DNA of 48,566 bases. It comes from Litorivicinus sp. (lineage in GTDB: Bacteria > Pseudomonadota > Gammaproteobacteria > Pseudomonadales > Litorivicinaceae). The notes beneath the pieces were generated by a model. That model worked only from the letters and a program-made list of their open reading frames with translations. It did no database searches and was not told the origin of the DNA. Below are positions 28,020 through 36,315 of this stretch, piece by piece. Where the stretch lies: contig QXYM01000055.1 of NCBI GenBank assembly GCA_009886945.1, positions 1 to 48,566 of the forward strand. The letters run 5' to 3'. Each line of letters opens with the position of its first letter. Positions within the stretch are counted from its first letter, which is position 1. A program made the position numbers and the translations under genes.

Positions 28020-29733
28020 ATGGATTAAGACCTACAATCAATCCAAACTAAGTGACGACGCGGTCGCAGCCGTGATCGTCACCATCATGCTGATCCCGCA
28101 ATCACTCGCTTATGCGATGCTTGTTGGGCTTCCGCCTGAAGTCGGCCTGTACGCGTCGATCTTACCCTTAGTTGCCTATGCGCTCTTTGGCTCTAGCATG
28201 ACACTCGCTGTCGGGCCTGTGGCGGTCGTGTCACTCATGACGGCAGCCGCCATCAGTCAGGTGGCGACTCAAGGAACCCCAGAGTATTTAGGTGCTGCCA
28301 TTCTATTGGGCCTGTTGTCAGGAGTGATCTTAATGGGACTGGGCCTCGCCCGCGCGGGATTTTTAGCCAATTTATTGTCCCATCCGGTGATTTCAGGATT
28401 TATTAGCGCATCAGCAATCCTCATCGCATTCAGTCAGCTCAAGCATGTTCTGGGAATCCCAGTCAACGGGCATGACTTGCCAGGCATTCTTGTTGATCTC
28501 GCGACGCACATTCAGGAAACCAATGGACCGACGCTGATCATCGGCGGACTGTCCATCGCCTTTCTATTTTGGGTCCGAAGCGGACTCAAACCCCTGTTAA
28601 TCCGATTAGGACTCTCATCAGAAGCCGCCAGCACAGTCAGTAAGGCAGGCCCAGTCATGGCCGTCATTCTCTCGACTGCTGCAGTCAGCCTCTTCGCATT
28701 GAACCAGTTCGGCGTCTCCATTGTTGGCGTGATCCCGAAAGGCTTACCCACTCCCGCTCTTCCCGCCCTTGATTGGACCCTCGCACGTGAACTATTGCCG
28801 GCCGCCTTCCTGATATCCATCGTCGGCTTCGTCGAGTCCGTGAGCGTTGGCCACACATTAGCGGCTCGTCGACGCGAGCGGATTCAACCCAATCCAGAAC
28901 TGATTGGACTCGGAGCAGCCAATATCGCCAGTGGGTTAGGTGGGGGATTTCCAGTCACAGGGGGTTTCTCACGCTCGGTGGTGAACTTTGACGCGGGGGC
29001 ACGCACCCCCTTAGCTGGGGTCATGACGGCCGTCATGATTGCGCTAACCGCTTTATTCTTGACGCCATTGTTTGAGTTCTTACCCAAAGCCGTCCTTGCG
29101 GCTACCGTCATTGTGGCAGTTCTCTCTTTGGTCGATCTGAAAGCCATTCATCGCGTTTGGGTTTTTTCAAAATCCGACTTCGTCGCCATGACAACAACCA
29201 TCGTGATCGTGTTAGGAATCGGAGTCGAAGCAGGGATTATCGCGGGTATTTTAGTGTCCATCAGCTTTTTACTCGCTAAAATCGCGCGCCCACATTTTGC
29301 CGTGATTGGTCAAATTCCAGGCACTCAACACTTTAGAAATGCTGATCGTCATCAGGTGTTAAAAAGTGAAAAAGTCCTGGCTGTACGTTTAGATGAAATG
29401 TTGTATTTCTTAAATGGCCATACCTTCGAAGATGCAGTCAATCAGCTTCTCAACACCAACAAGAACCTCACTGACTTAGTGCTTTTATGCACAGCAATCA
29501 ACGAAATTGATGCCTCTGGCCTTGAAGTGCTGGAGTCCATCAACGAACGGCTAGATTCCCAAGGGATTCGATTTCACTTATCTGAGGTCAAAGGCCCAGT
29601 GATGGATCGGCTCGACCGAGTGGGCTTTAAAGCGCATTTAACGGGTCAAATTTTCTTATCGCACTATGACGCCATGTGCGCACTCGACCCCGACTGTGAA
29701 AGCAACGGTCACGTTCGATCAGCGAGACCTTAA
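27997..29733 (+). CDS. SulP-family anion permease with STAS domain
   Basis: This 578-aa transporter has about 12-14 membrane segments and the SulP signature IMLIPQSLAYAMLVGLPPEVGLYASILP near the N-terminus, GGGFPVTGGFSRSVVN in the middle, and a cytoplasmic STAS domain over the last 130 residues (EKVLAVRLDEMLYFLN, NEIDASGLEVLE). SulP members carry sulfate, sulfite, bicarbonate or other anions. I prefer GTG 27997 (giving MPRLPILEWIKTY) because SulP proteins begin this way; a TTG at 27952 would extend into sqr. Placed after SQR and PDO, it may export or balance sulfate/sulfite made from sulfide, but bicarbonate uptake is also possible. Confidence 0.93.
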   Translation: MPRLPILEWIKTYNQSKLSDDAVAAVIVTIMLIPQSLAYAMLVGLPPEVGLYASILPLVAYALFGSSMTLAVGPVAVVSLMTAAAISQVATQGTPEYLGAAILLGLLSGVILMGLGLARAGFLANLLSHPVISGFISASAILIAFSQLKHVLGIPVNGHDLPGILVDLATHIQETNGPTLIIGGLSIAFLFWVRSGLKPLLIRLGLSSEAASTVSKAGPVMAVILSTAAVSLFALNQFGVSIVGVIPKGLPTPALPALDWTLARELLPAAFLISIVGFVESVSVGHTLAARRRERIQPNPELIGLGAANIASGLGGGFPVTGGFSRSVVNFDAGARTPLAGVMTAVMIALTALFLTPLFEFLPKAVLAATVIVAVLSLVDLKAIHRVWVFSKSDFVAMTTTIVIVLGIGVEAGIIAGILVSISFLLAKIARPHFAVIGQIPGTQHFRNADRHQVLKSEKVLAVRLDEMLYFLNGHTFEDAVNQLLNTNKNLTDLVLLCTAINEIDASGLEVLESINERLDSQGIRFHLSEVKGPVMDRLDRVGFKAHLTGQIFLSHYDAMCALDPDCESNGHVRSARP

Positions 29734-30624
29734 CAACTCTCTCAATGGTCTCTCTAGAGCCAACGCATCAAGGGCTTCGGAAACAGTCCAGCCGGAAGCA
29801 ACAAGTAAACCGGCTTGCAGATTCCAATCAAGATCGGACAACAGTTGATAAGCCTCAGCGGTGCTCAGCCGATCGATCTGACCTGCCAAGATCCGAGCTT
29901 GTCGGTCTTTGAGTTTGGCGTTCGTCGCCTGCACACAGAGCATCTCATTGCCAAGCACGCGGCCAAGCTGGGTCATGAGCGTGGTCGAAAACGCATTCAA
30001 TAATGCCTTTTGAGCCGTTCCAGCACCCAGTCGAGTGGAACCTGCCAGCACCTCGGCCCCAGTTTCTGTAACCAGTCCATGATCCGCAATCTCGGCTAGC
30101 CTCGCTTGCGGATTTGAGGTCACTCCAATTGTCAACGCGCCGCGCGCCTTGGCTTCTTCAAGGACTCGACAGGTAAAGGGTGTATTCCCAGATGCAGCAA
30201 TCCCAATCACCACGTCAGACTGCGAAACCAACTGCTCAGACACTTGTCGCTCCGCGTCAATCGCATCATCCTCCGCCCCCTCAACAGACACAGACAACGC
30301 ACGAGGCCCGCCAGCAATCAGATATGCCAGTCGAGCGAGTGGCCAACCAAAGGTCGGAACCAATTCAACCCCGTCTTGAACCCCGATTCGAATCGAACAA
30401 CCGGCGCCTGCATACATCAAACGCCCATCGCTACCCCTCAATCGGTCAGCGGACGCATCGACAGCCTCGCCAATTGACAACGCAATGTGACGGACCGCCT
30501 CAATTGCCTGTGCTTGAGAAGCTAGCAATCGATCGAGTTGCTCCAATACAGGCAAGCGGTCGAATGTTCGACCGGAGGGATCGACCACTTCGGTCGGCGG
30601 AAGGACTACTGTTTTTTTGCCCAC
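29719..30624 (-). CDS. murQ: MurQ-like N-acetylmuramic acid 6-phosphate etherase (SIS domain)
   Basis: MurQ (301 aa) cleaves the lactyl ether of MurNAc-6-P to give GlcNAc-6-P during cell-wall recycling. The SIS fold shows LMYAGAGCSIRIGVQDGVELVPTFGWP, VEGAEDD, IGIAASGNTPFTCRV and AGSTRLGAGTAQK, with the catalytic Glu residues of GVELVPT and VEGAEDD kept. The phosphate-loop sequence GAGCSIR differs from the usual GAGTSGR, and QDGVE rather than LDASE is closer to the version I know from Alphaproteobacteria. The GTG start at 30624 lies inside the end of glnS (19-bp overlap). The tail overlaps sulP by 15 bp. No amgK/murU or anmK is nearby. Confidence 0.85.
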   Translation of the reverse strand: MGKKTVVLPPTEVVDPSGRTFDRLPVLEQLDRLLASQAQAIEAVRHIALSIGEAVDASADRLRGSDGRLMYAGAGCSIRIGVQDGVELVPTFGWPLARLAYLIAGGPRALSVSVEGAEDDAIDAERQVSEQLVSQSDVVIGIAASGNTPFTCRVLEEAKARGALTIGVTSNPQARLAEIADHGLVTETGAEVLAGSTRLGAGTAQKALLNAFSTTLMTQLGRVLGNEMLCVQATNAKLKDRQARILAGQIDRLSTAEAYQLLSDLDWNLQAGLLVASGWTVSEALDALALERPLRELLRSR

Positions 30625-32252
30625 GCGTCTTTCAATGTCACTGAACGGTTGTAAATCATTCGACCGGCTTCAGAGGCAGGATCTTGTTTGAAGAATCCGA
30701 CGCGTTCGAACTGGAAATAGGCCTCGGGCATCAGCGTCTGTAGCGATGGCTCAGCCCACGCTTGTCCGACACGTAATGATTCCGGATTGATCACAGATGC
30801 AGGGTCGTCGTAGCTTCCGGGATCCGGGACCGTAAACAACCGATCATAGAGATGCACATCAACAGCACAGGCGGATTCAGCATGCACCCAATGAATCGTG
30901 CCTTTCACTTTCCGACCTGACTGGTCTTGACCTGAGCGGGTTGCTGGATCGTAGCGGACATGGACTTCAGACACCTGTCCGTCGTCGCCAATCACCACAT
31001 CGTCAAAATCAACAATAAAACCGTACTTTAAACGGACACTGCCGCCAGGAATCAGTCGGAAAAAACCCTCCGGTGGATCCAATGCAAAGTCCGAACGATC
31101 GATATAGAGTTCACGCCCGAACGACATCGTACGGGATCCAAATTCCGGACGCTTGGGATGCCAGGGAACCGTCAATTCCAGTGGTGCTTGATCCCAATTG
31201 GTGACCACCACCTTCAGTGGATCGAGCACCGCCATCGCTTTGTGCGCACGTCCCTCGAGATCATCACGAACAGAACCTTCCAGAATCTGTAGTTCGATCG
31301 TGTTTGGTTTTCGCGTGACGCCAATGCGCTCACAAAATAACCGAATGCCTTCAGGTGAATATCCTCGACGACGCATTCCAGCGATGGTCGGCATTCTGGG
31401 ATCATCCCATCCCGAGACATGCCCTGCTTGAACCAATGCATTGAGCTTTCGCTTGCTAGTCACAGTTCCTTCGAGCTCAAGCCGGCTAAACTCGGTCTGT
31501 TTGGGACGACTGGGGACGGGAAGCTTTTTCAAAAGCCACTCATAAAGGGGCCGATGATCTTCAAACTCAAGCGTACACAGCGAGTGCGTGATCCCTTCAA
31601 TCGCGTCACTCTGACCGTGCGCATAATCGTAAGTCGGGTAGATACACCACTGATCACCAGCCCGCGGGTGCGCGATGTGTCGAATCCGATACAGCGCCGG
31701 ATCACGTAAGTTCACATTGGGCGCTGACATCGAGATTTTTGCCCGTAAAACTGCTGCTCCCTCAGGTAGCTCACCGTCTCGCATTTTGCAAAAAAGTGCT
31801 TCGTTCTCCTCTGGTGAACGATCCCGATAAGGGCTGTCAATCCCTGGCTCGGTTAGGGTCCCACGGTTGAGGCGCATGGCTTCCGCGGACTGCTCATCCA
31901 CATAAGCATCACCATTGCGGATGAGATGTAAGGCCCAATCAAAGAGTTGCTCGAAATAATCGGCGGTATGACACAGTTTCGACCATTCAAATCCAAGCCA
32001 GCGCACATCATTTTCGATCGCATCGATGTATTCCTGAGATTCTTTTTCAGGGTTGGTATCGTCAAACCGCAGATGACAACGACCGCCAAATTCTTCAGCC
32101 AGGCCAAAGTTCAGACAGATGCTTTTGGCATGCCCCACATGAAGATAGCCATTGGGCTCTGGCGGAAAACGCGTGACGATTTCCGAGATTTGCCCCTGCT
32201 TGATCTGATCTGCAATCTTGGTACGAATAAAGTTCGTTGGTTTCTCGCTCAC
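30606..32252 (-). CDS. glnS: Glutaminyl-tRNA synthetase GlnS
   Basis: GlnRS (548 aa) charges tRNA-Gln. The class I signature HIGH appears as HVGH in RFPPEPNGYLHVGHAKS, followed by LRFDDTNPEKE; the KMSKS-like loop is GTVTSKRKL. The C-terminal beta-barrel anticodon domain ends at ERVGFFKQD. Length is close to E. coli (554 aa). The start is GTG at 32252, 2 bp after the cnoX-like stop. A true GlnRS, not a GluRS, is indicated by the two-barrel C-terminal end and the usual gammaproteobacterial distribution. Confidence 0.98.
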   Translation of the reverse strand: MSEKPTNFIRTKIADQIKQGQISEIVTRFPPEPNGYLHVGHAKSICLNFGLAEEFGGRCHLRFDDTNPEKESQEYIDAIENDVRWLGFEWSKLCHTADYFEQLFDWALHLIRNGDAYVDEQSAEAMRLNRGTLTEPGIDSPYRDRSPEENEALFCKMRDGELPEGAAVLRAKISMSAPNVNLRDPALYRIRHIAHPRAGDQWCIYPTYDYAHGQSDAIEGITHSLCTLEFEDHRPLYEWLLKKLPVPSRPKQTEFSRLELEGTVTSKRKLNALVQAGHVSGWDDPRMPTIAGMRRRGYSPEGIRLFCERIGVTRKPNTIELQILEGSVRDDLEGRAHKAMAVLDPLKVVVTNWDQAPLELTVPWHPKRPEFGSRTMSFGRELYIDRSDFALDPPEGFFRLIPGGSVRLKYGFIVDFDDVVIGDDGQVSEVHVRYDPATRSGQDQSGRKVKGTIHWVHAESACAVDVHLYDRLFTVPDPGSYDDPASVINPESLRVGQAWAEPSLQTLMPEAYFQFERVGFFKQDPASEAGRMIYNRSVTLKDAWAKKQ

Positions 32253-32254
32253 AA

Positions 32255-33118
32255 CTACACCATCAGAAGGGCAGCAAGTTGCTTCCGACCTGCGCGCGCA
32301 CGCGGGTCTTCGTTCCCCAAGCGATCAAAAATCTGGATCAATAACAATCGGGCAGCATCTTCGTTGTACGTCCGGTCAGTCCGCACGATGACCAGCAAAT
32401 GATCAATCGCCGCTTCAACTTCATCTGACACCATCAGGTGAGCTGCCAAGAAATAACGCGCCTCACTGTCTTGTTCATTGCCAGCAACGCGCGACTCGCA
32501 AGTCGCACGATCAGGAGCACCCGTCAAAAGATCCTGAAAGGCTTTGCCGGCCAAGATGGATTTGGCACGCGGGTCCATTTTTTCCACATCGGGTAGCCGC
32601 TCAATGATGGCCTCAGCACTCTCAAGATCGCCTTTCTTCAACAGCGCCTGCGCCATATCCAGGTACACATCATAGTTCTCCGGATCATCGGCGGTGATCA
32701 ACTGATACAACGCGATCGCTTCGTCATACTGACCCATCTCAACCAACTCAGCCGCACGCTCTAGGGGTGAGGCTTCGACCCGCTCGACATGCTTATCCAA
32801 CATCGCTCGGATTTCGCCTTCTGGGAGCGCACCCATGAAATGGTCTGCTGGTTGGCCGTTTTTAAACAACACCACAGTCGGAAGTGAGCGGACACCCATC
32901 CCGGCAACCAGCATCTGCTCGGCGTCAGAATCAACCTTGGCCAGAATAAAGGCTCCCGAATATTCATCGGCTAATCGCTCAAGAATGGGACCTAAACTCT
33001 TACATGGGCCACACCATTCCGCATAAAAATCGACTAATACAGGGGTTTCCTGTGATTTTTGGATAACGTCTGCTTCAAACGTTTCAGACGTGACTTGGAT
33101 TGAATAAGCGTTGGACAT
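32255..33118 (-). CDS. cnoX: CnoX/YbbN-like thioredoxin-TPR co-chaperone
   Basis: This 287-aa protein has an N-terminal thioredoxin domain (about 1-110) with a full WCGPC active site (C36, C39) and a C-terminal series of TPR-like helices (QYDEAIALYQLITADDPENYDVYLDMAQALLKKGD and on), the YbbN/CnoX layout. In E. coli CnoX, which protects clients and hands them to GroEL, the thioredoxin active site is degenerate; here it is intact, so thiol-disulfide activity is likely. ATG 33118 (MSNAYSIQVT) is the natural start; the open frame to 33379 upstream is an antisense artefact of sufE. It shares a 70-bp divergent gap with sufE and is followed by glnS. Confidence 0.9.
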   Translation of the reverse strand: MSNAYSIQVTSETFEADVIQKSQETPVLVDFYAEWCGPCKSLGPILERLADEYSGAFILAKVDSDAEQMLVAGMGVRSLPTVVLFKNGQPADHFMGALPEGEIRAMLDKHVERVEASPLERAAELVEMGQYDEAIALYQLITADDPENYDVYLDMAQALLKKGDLESAEAIIERLPDVEKMDPRAKSILAGKAFQDLLTGAPDRATCESRVAGNEQDSEARYFLAAHLMVSDEVEAAIDHLLVIVRTDRTYNEDAARLLLIQIFDRLGNEDPRARAGRKQLAALLMV

Positions 33119-33188
33119 AACAACCTGTGAGTTTCGTAAATTTGCGACGGAGTATACCCTGTCGTGAGCTTTTGAAGTGAGACCCCAC

Positions 33189-33608
33189 ATGCAATTGAGT
33201 GATAGACAACAAGAAATTATTGATGAGTTCCAGTTTTTTGATTCCTGGATGGATAAATACCAATATTTGATCGACCTCGGAAAAGAACTCGAGCCCCTGA
33301 CCGATTCAGAAAAAAACGAAGGAAACCTGGTTCGAGGATGCCAGTCACAAGTCTGGATGGTCGTCGATGGTGATGCCAATCACGTGAATATTCGTGCAAA
33401 TTCCGATGCAGCCATTGTTTCAGGACTCATCGCTCTGGTCGTCAGACTCTACTCAGATGCATCCGCAACAGAGATCGTCACAACAGAGCCAGAATTTGTG
33501 GAAGCGATTGGTTTATCTCAACATTTATCTCCCACCCGAGCAAATGGACTGGCTTCGATGTTGCAGCGTTTAAAAGCTGAGGCCGCGAATTTAATCGCCA
33601 AAGCCTAA
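33189..33608 (+). CDS. sufE: Cysteine desulfuration protein SufE
   Basis: SufE (139 aa) accepts the persulfide from SufS and passes sulfur to SufBC2D. The acceptor Cys is at position 51 in LVRGCQSQVWM, the same position as E. coli SufE, and the N-terminal FQFFDSWMDKYQYLIDLGKELEPL is typical. ATG 33189 is used; the upstream in-frame codon at 33177 is non-ATG. It is separated from the suf operon by its regulator and the palindromic operator, so it may be expressed from its own promoter rather than with sufBCDS. Confidence 0.96.
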   Translation: MQLSDRQQEIIDEFQFFDSWMDKYQYLIDLGKELEPLTDSEKNEGNLVRGCQSQVWMVVDGDANHVNIRANSDAAIVSGLIALVVRLYSDASATEIVTTEPEFVEAIGLSQHLSPTRANGLASMLQRLKAEAANLIAKA

Positions 33609-33615
33609 TTCGCTC

Positions 33616-33646
33616 TTGATATAGGACCTATTCAGTCCTATATAAT
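33616..33646 (+). promoter_or_regulatory. suf promoter with 25-bp Rrf2/IscR-type palindrome
   Basis: A perfect inverted repeat ATATAGGAC-N7-GTCCTATAT spans 33619-33643. Its GAC-N7-GTC core and 25-bp total match the layout of IscR type 1 sites, although the flanks differ. It overlaps a strong promoter: TTGATA at 33616-33621 and TATAAT at 33641-33646 (19-bp spacing) or TATATA at 33639 (17-bp spacing). A repressor bound here would block RNA polymerase. The downstream Rrf2 regulator gene begins 35 bp later, so autoregulation is likely. Confidence 0.75.
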
Positions 33647-33677
33647 TCGCATCCGGAAATGAATACGTGGTGTGCGA

Positions 33678-34130
33678 ATGGTTCGTCTGTCAAAACTGAC
33701 TGATTACGCGTCTGTGATCTTGGCCCAGATGGCCAGGCAACCTGACGTCTTGTGGTCAGCGGGACAGCTCTCCGAAGACTCCTCAGTCCCGAAGCCGACC
33801 TGCATTAAGTTACTGAAACTTCTCGTCAAGGGCGGCGTCCTGAATTCAACTCAGGGTGCTCGAGGCGGGTATAGCCTCGCGCGACCACCTTCACAAATTC
33901 CGGTGAAAACCATTATCGAGGCCATCGAAGGACCGACGGCTATCACGGAGTGCGGTACAGACGAAACGCTGTGTCGACTCACCGACCACTGTTCAGTGAT
34001 GTCACGGTGGCGGGAATTAGGTGATCAGGTCGATCACATTCTGACGAAAACAACGTTAGAGGACCTGATTAGCCCACATACGCTCTATGCGCGATCAGAT
34101 CGTCGGATAGAAACTTTGGAGGTGCATTGA
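33678..34130 (+). CDS. SUF system regulator, Rrf2/IscR family
   Basis: This 150-aa winged-helix regulator resembles the Fe-S assembly regulators placed before sufBCDS (IscR relatives). Residues 1-65 form the helix-turn-helix ([48 protein letters not shown]). Three Cys residues at spacing C-x6-C-x5-C ([15 protein letters not shown]) can hold a 2Fe-2S cluster, so DNA binding should depend on cluster supply. ATG 33678 is preferred; GTG 33672 adds two residues. Its stop overlaps the sufB start, so it is the first gene of the operon and probably represses it through the palindrome upstream. Confidence 0.9.
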   Translation: MVRLSKLTDYASVILAQMARQPDVLWSAGQLSEDSSVPKPTCIKLLKLLVKGGVLNSTQGARGGYSLARPPSQIPVKTIIEAIEGPTAITECGTDETLCRLTDHCSVMSRWRELGDQVDHILTKTTLEDLISPHTLYARSDRRIETLEVH

Positions 34131-35572
34131 TGAGTCAACAAGAAATCGATCAGTTAGTCGACCAAGACTATAAATATGGGTTCGTAACTGACATCGAGTC
34201 CGATACCCTGCCGCCTGGCCTCAATGAGGACGTGATTCGAGAAATTTCGACACGGAAAGGAGAGCCTGAGTGGCTTCTGGAATGGCGATTGGAAGCCTAT
34301 GCGAAATGGTTGAAGATGACCCCACCTGACTGGGCCCATGTTGACTATCCACCGATCGATTTTCAGTCCATCAGTTATTTCTCTGCACCCAAAAAGCAAG
34401 GAGACGGACCGCAAAGCCTGGATGAGGTCGATCCTGCGTTAATCGAGACCTACAACAAGCTCGGCATTCCACTTGAGGAGCAGAAAATGCTCGCAGGCGT
34501 CGCGGTCGATGCTGTGTTTGACTCGGTGAGTGTGGTGACCACCTTCAAAGAGAAATTACATGAAGCCGGCGTGGTTTTTTGTCCATTATCTGAAGCTGTG
34601 CACTCACATCCCGAGCTTGTGAAAAAGTTCTTAGGTGCAGTGGTACCTCAAAATGACAATTACTACGCCGCACTCAATTCAGCCGTGTTTTCAGACGGCT
34701 CATTTGTCTACATTCCAAAGGGCGTTCGTTGCCCGATGGAGCTGTCCACTTATTTCCGGATCAATCAGCAAAACACCGGTCAGTTTGAGCGGACATTGAT
34801 TGTGGCCGAAGAAGGCTCTTATGTATCCTACCTCGAGGGTTGTACGGCACCTCAGCGAGACGAGAACCAACTGCATGCGGCAGTCGTAGAGCTCGTTGCT
34901 GAAACCGATGCTGAGATCAAGTACTCCACCGTTCAAAACTGGTTCGCTGGTGATGATGAAGGGAAAGGCGGGATCTATAACTTCGTCACCAAGCGTGGTG
35001 AATGCCGCGGTGACCGCTCAAAAATCAGCTGGACCCAACTCGAAACTGGATCTTCAATCACATGGAAATATCCAAGTTGTGTCTTGATCGGCGCGGATTC
35101 TGTGGGTGAATTTTATTCTGTTGCTGTTGCTGGCAAAAAACAGCAGGCTGATACCGGCACCAAGATGATTCACATCGGCCCACGCACACGCTCGACCATT
35201 ATTTCAAAAGGGATCTCAACCGCACGGGGCCAAAATGCCTATCGTGGCCTGGTCAAAGTGCTACCCGGCGCCGTCGATGCCAGAAACTTTACCCAATGCG
35301 ACTCCTTATTAATCGGTGATCAATGCGGCGCGCACACCTTTCCATACGTCGAAGCTGAGGAGCCAAGCGCACAACTTGAGCATGAAGCAACGACGTCAAA
35401 GGTGAGTGACGATCAGTTGTTTTATTTAAGAACGCGAGGCATGACCGAAGAGGATGCACTCAACATGGTGGTCAATGGCTTCTGCAAAGAAGTCTTCCAG
35501 AAACTTCCGATGGAGTTTGCGGTGGAAGCCGAAGCACTCCTAGGCATCACACTTGAAGGAGCAGTTGGCTAA
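34130..35572 (+). CDS. sufB: Fe-S cluster assembly scaffold SufB
   Basis: SufB (480 aa) is the scaffold of the SufBC2D complex on which clusters form. Typical segments are [38 protein letters not shown], the long beta-helix core, [23 protein letters not shown]-like sequence, [19 protein letters not shown] and [17 protein letters not shown]. Length is close to E. coli (495 aa). ATG 34130 is preceded by GGAGG 7 bp upstream and overlaps the regulator stop by 1 bp. Confidence 0.98.
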   Translation: MSQQEIDQLVDQDYKYGFVTDIESDTLPPGLNEDVIREISTRKGEPEWLLEWRLEAYAKWLKMTPPDWAHVDYPPIDFQSISYFSAPKKQGDGPQSLDEVDPALIETYNKLGIPLEEQKMLAGVAVDAVFDSVSVVTTFKEKLHEAGVVFCPLSEAVHSHPELVKKFLGAVVPQNDNYYAALNSAVFSDGSFVYIPKGVRCPMELSTYFRINQQNTGQFERTLIVAEEGSYVSYLEGCTAPQRDENQLHAAVVELVAETDAEIKYSTVQNWFAGDDEGKGGIYNFVTKRGECRGDRSKISWTQLETGSSITWKYPSCVLIGADSVGEFYSVAVAGKKQQADTGTKMIHIGPRTRSTIISKGISTARGQNAYRGLVKVLPGAVDARNFTQCDSLLIGDQCGAHTFPYVEAEEPSAQLEHEATTSKVSDDQLFYLRTRGMTEEDALNMVVNGFCKEVFQKLPMEFAVEAEALLGITLEGAVG

Positions 35573-36315
35573 TGCTGTCTATTCGAAATTTACACGCACG
35601 GGTTGGCGATAAGCCGATCCTCAAAGGAATCAACCTCGAGATCAAGACTGGTGAGATCCATGCCATCATGGGTCCTAATGGATCCGGCAAGAGTACGCTG
35701 TCTTCAGTGTTAGCCGGCCGTGATGAGTATGAAGTCACCGACGGTGAAGTGATTTATCAGGGCCAAAATCTCTTGGAACTTGAGCCCGAAGAGCGCGCTT
35801 GGGCAGGAGTCTTCTTGTCCTTCCAATATCCGGTCGAAATTCCTGGTGTCAAAAATATTTATCTACTGAAAGCCGCCGTCAACGCGGTTCGTGAACATCG
35901 CGGACAACCTGAACTGAAAGCCGGCGAATTTTTAAAGCTGGTGCGTGAAAAACTCAAAGTTATGCAGATGGATGAAGCATTCCTGCATCGGAACGTGAAC
36001 GAAGGGTTCTCAGGTGGTGAGAAAAAGCGGAATGAAATTTTGCAGATGCAATTACTCGAGCCAACGCTCGCGCTTCTGGATGAGACCGATTCAGGCCTTG
36101 ATGTGGATGCATTACGCATTGTGGGTGAAGGCATCAATCAGATGCGCTCACCGGACCGAAGCGTGTTGTTGGTGACGCACTATCAACGCCTTCTTGATGT
36201 AGTCAAACCAGACTTCGTTCACGTGTTAGCTCAAGGCGAAATCAAACTCTCAGGCGATCATACTCTCGCGCAACGGCTTGAGCGCGAAGGCTATGAAGGG
36301 ATTGAAGCAGCATGA
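35572..36315 (+). CDS. sufC: Fe-S assembly ATPase SufC
   Basis: SufC (247 aa) is the ABC-type ATPase that drives SufBC2D. Walker A is MGPNGSGKST, the ABC signature region is NEGFSGGEKKRNEI, Walker B is ALLDETDSGLDVDALR, and the H-loop is LLVTHYQRLL. The start overlaps the sufB stop by 1 bp (TAATG) and the stop overlaps sufD by 4 bp. Confidence 0.98.
   Translation: MLSIRNLHARVGDKPILKGINLEIKTGEIHAIMGPNGSGKSTLSSVLAGRDEYEVTDGEVIYQGQNLLELEPEERAWAGVFLSFQYPVEIPGVKNIYLLKAAVNAVREHRGQPELKAGEFLKLVREKLKVMQMDEAFLHRNVNEGFSGGEKKRNEILQMQLLEPTLALLDETDSGLDVDALRIVGEGINQMRSPDRSVLLVTHYQRLLDVVKPDFVHVLAQGEIKLSGDHTLAQRLEREGYEGIEAA

Noticed and set aside
33119-33188. TATACT (- strand) or TATACC (+ strand) as -10 boxes in the cnoX-sufE gap
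   Set aside because: Neither has a recognisable -35 hexamer at 16-18 bp.
33119-33379. Upstream in-frame extension of the thioredoxin-TPR gene to 33379
   Set aside because: It is antisense to the start of sufE, is Ser/Trp-rich with no family similarity, and ATG 33118 gives a normal thioredoxin N-terminus.
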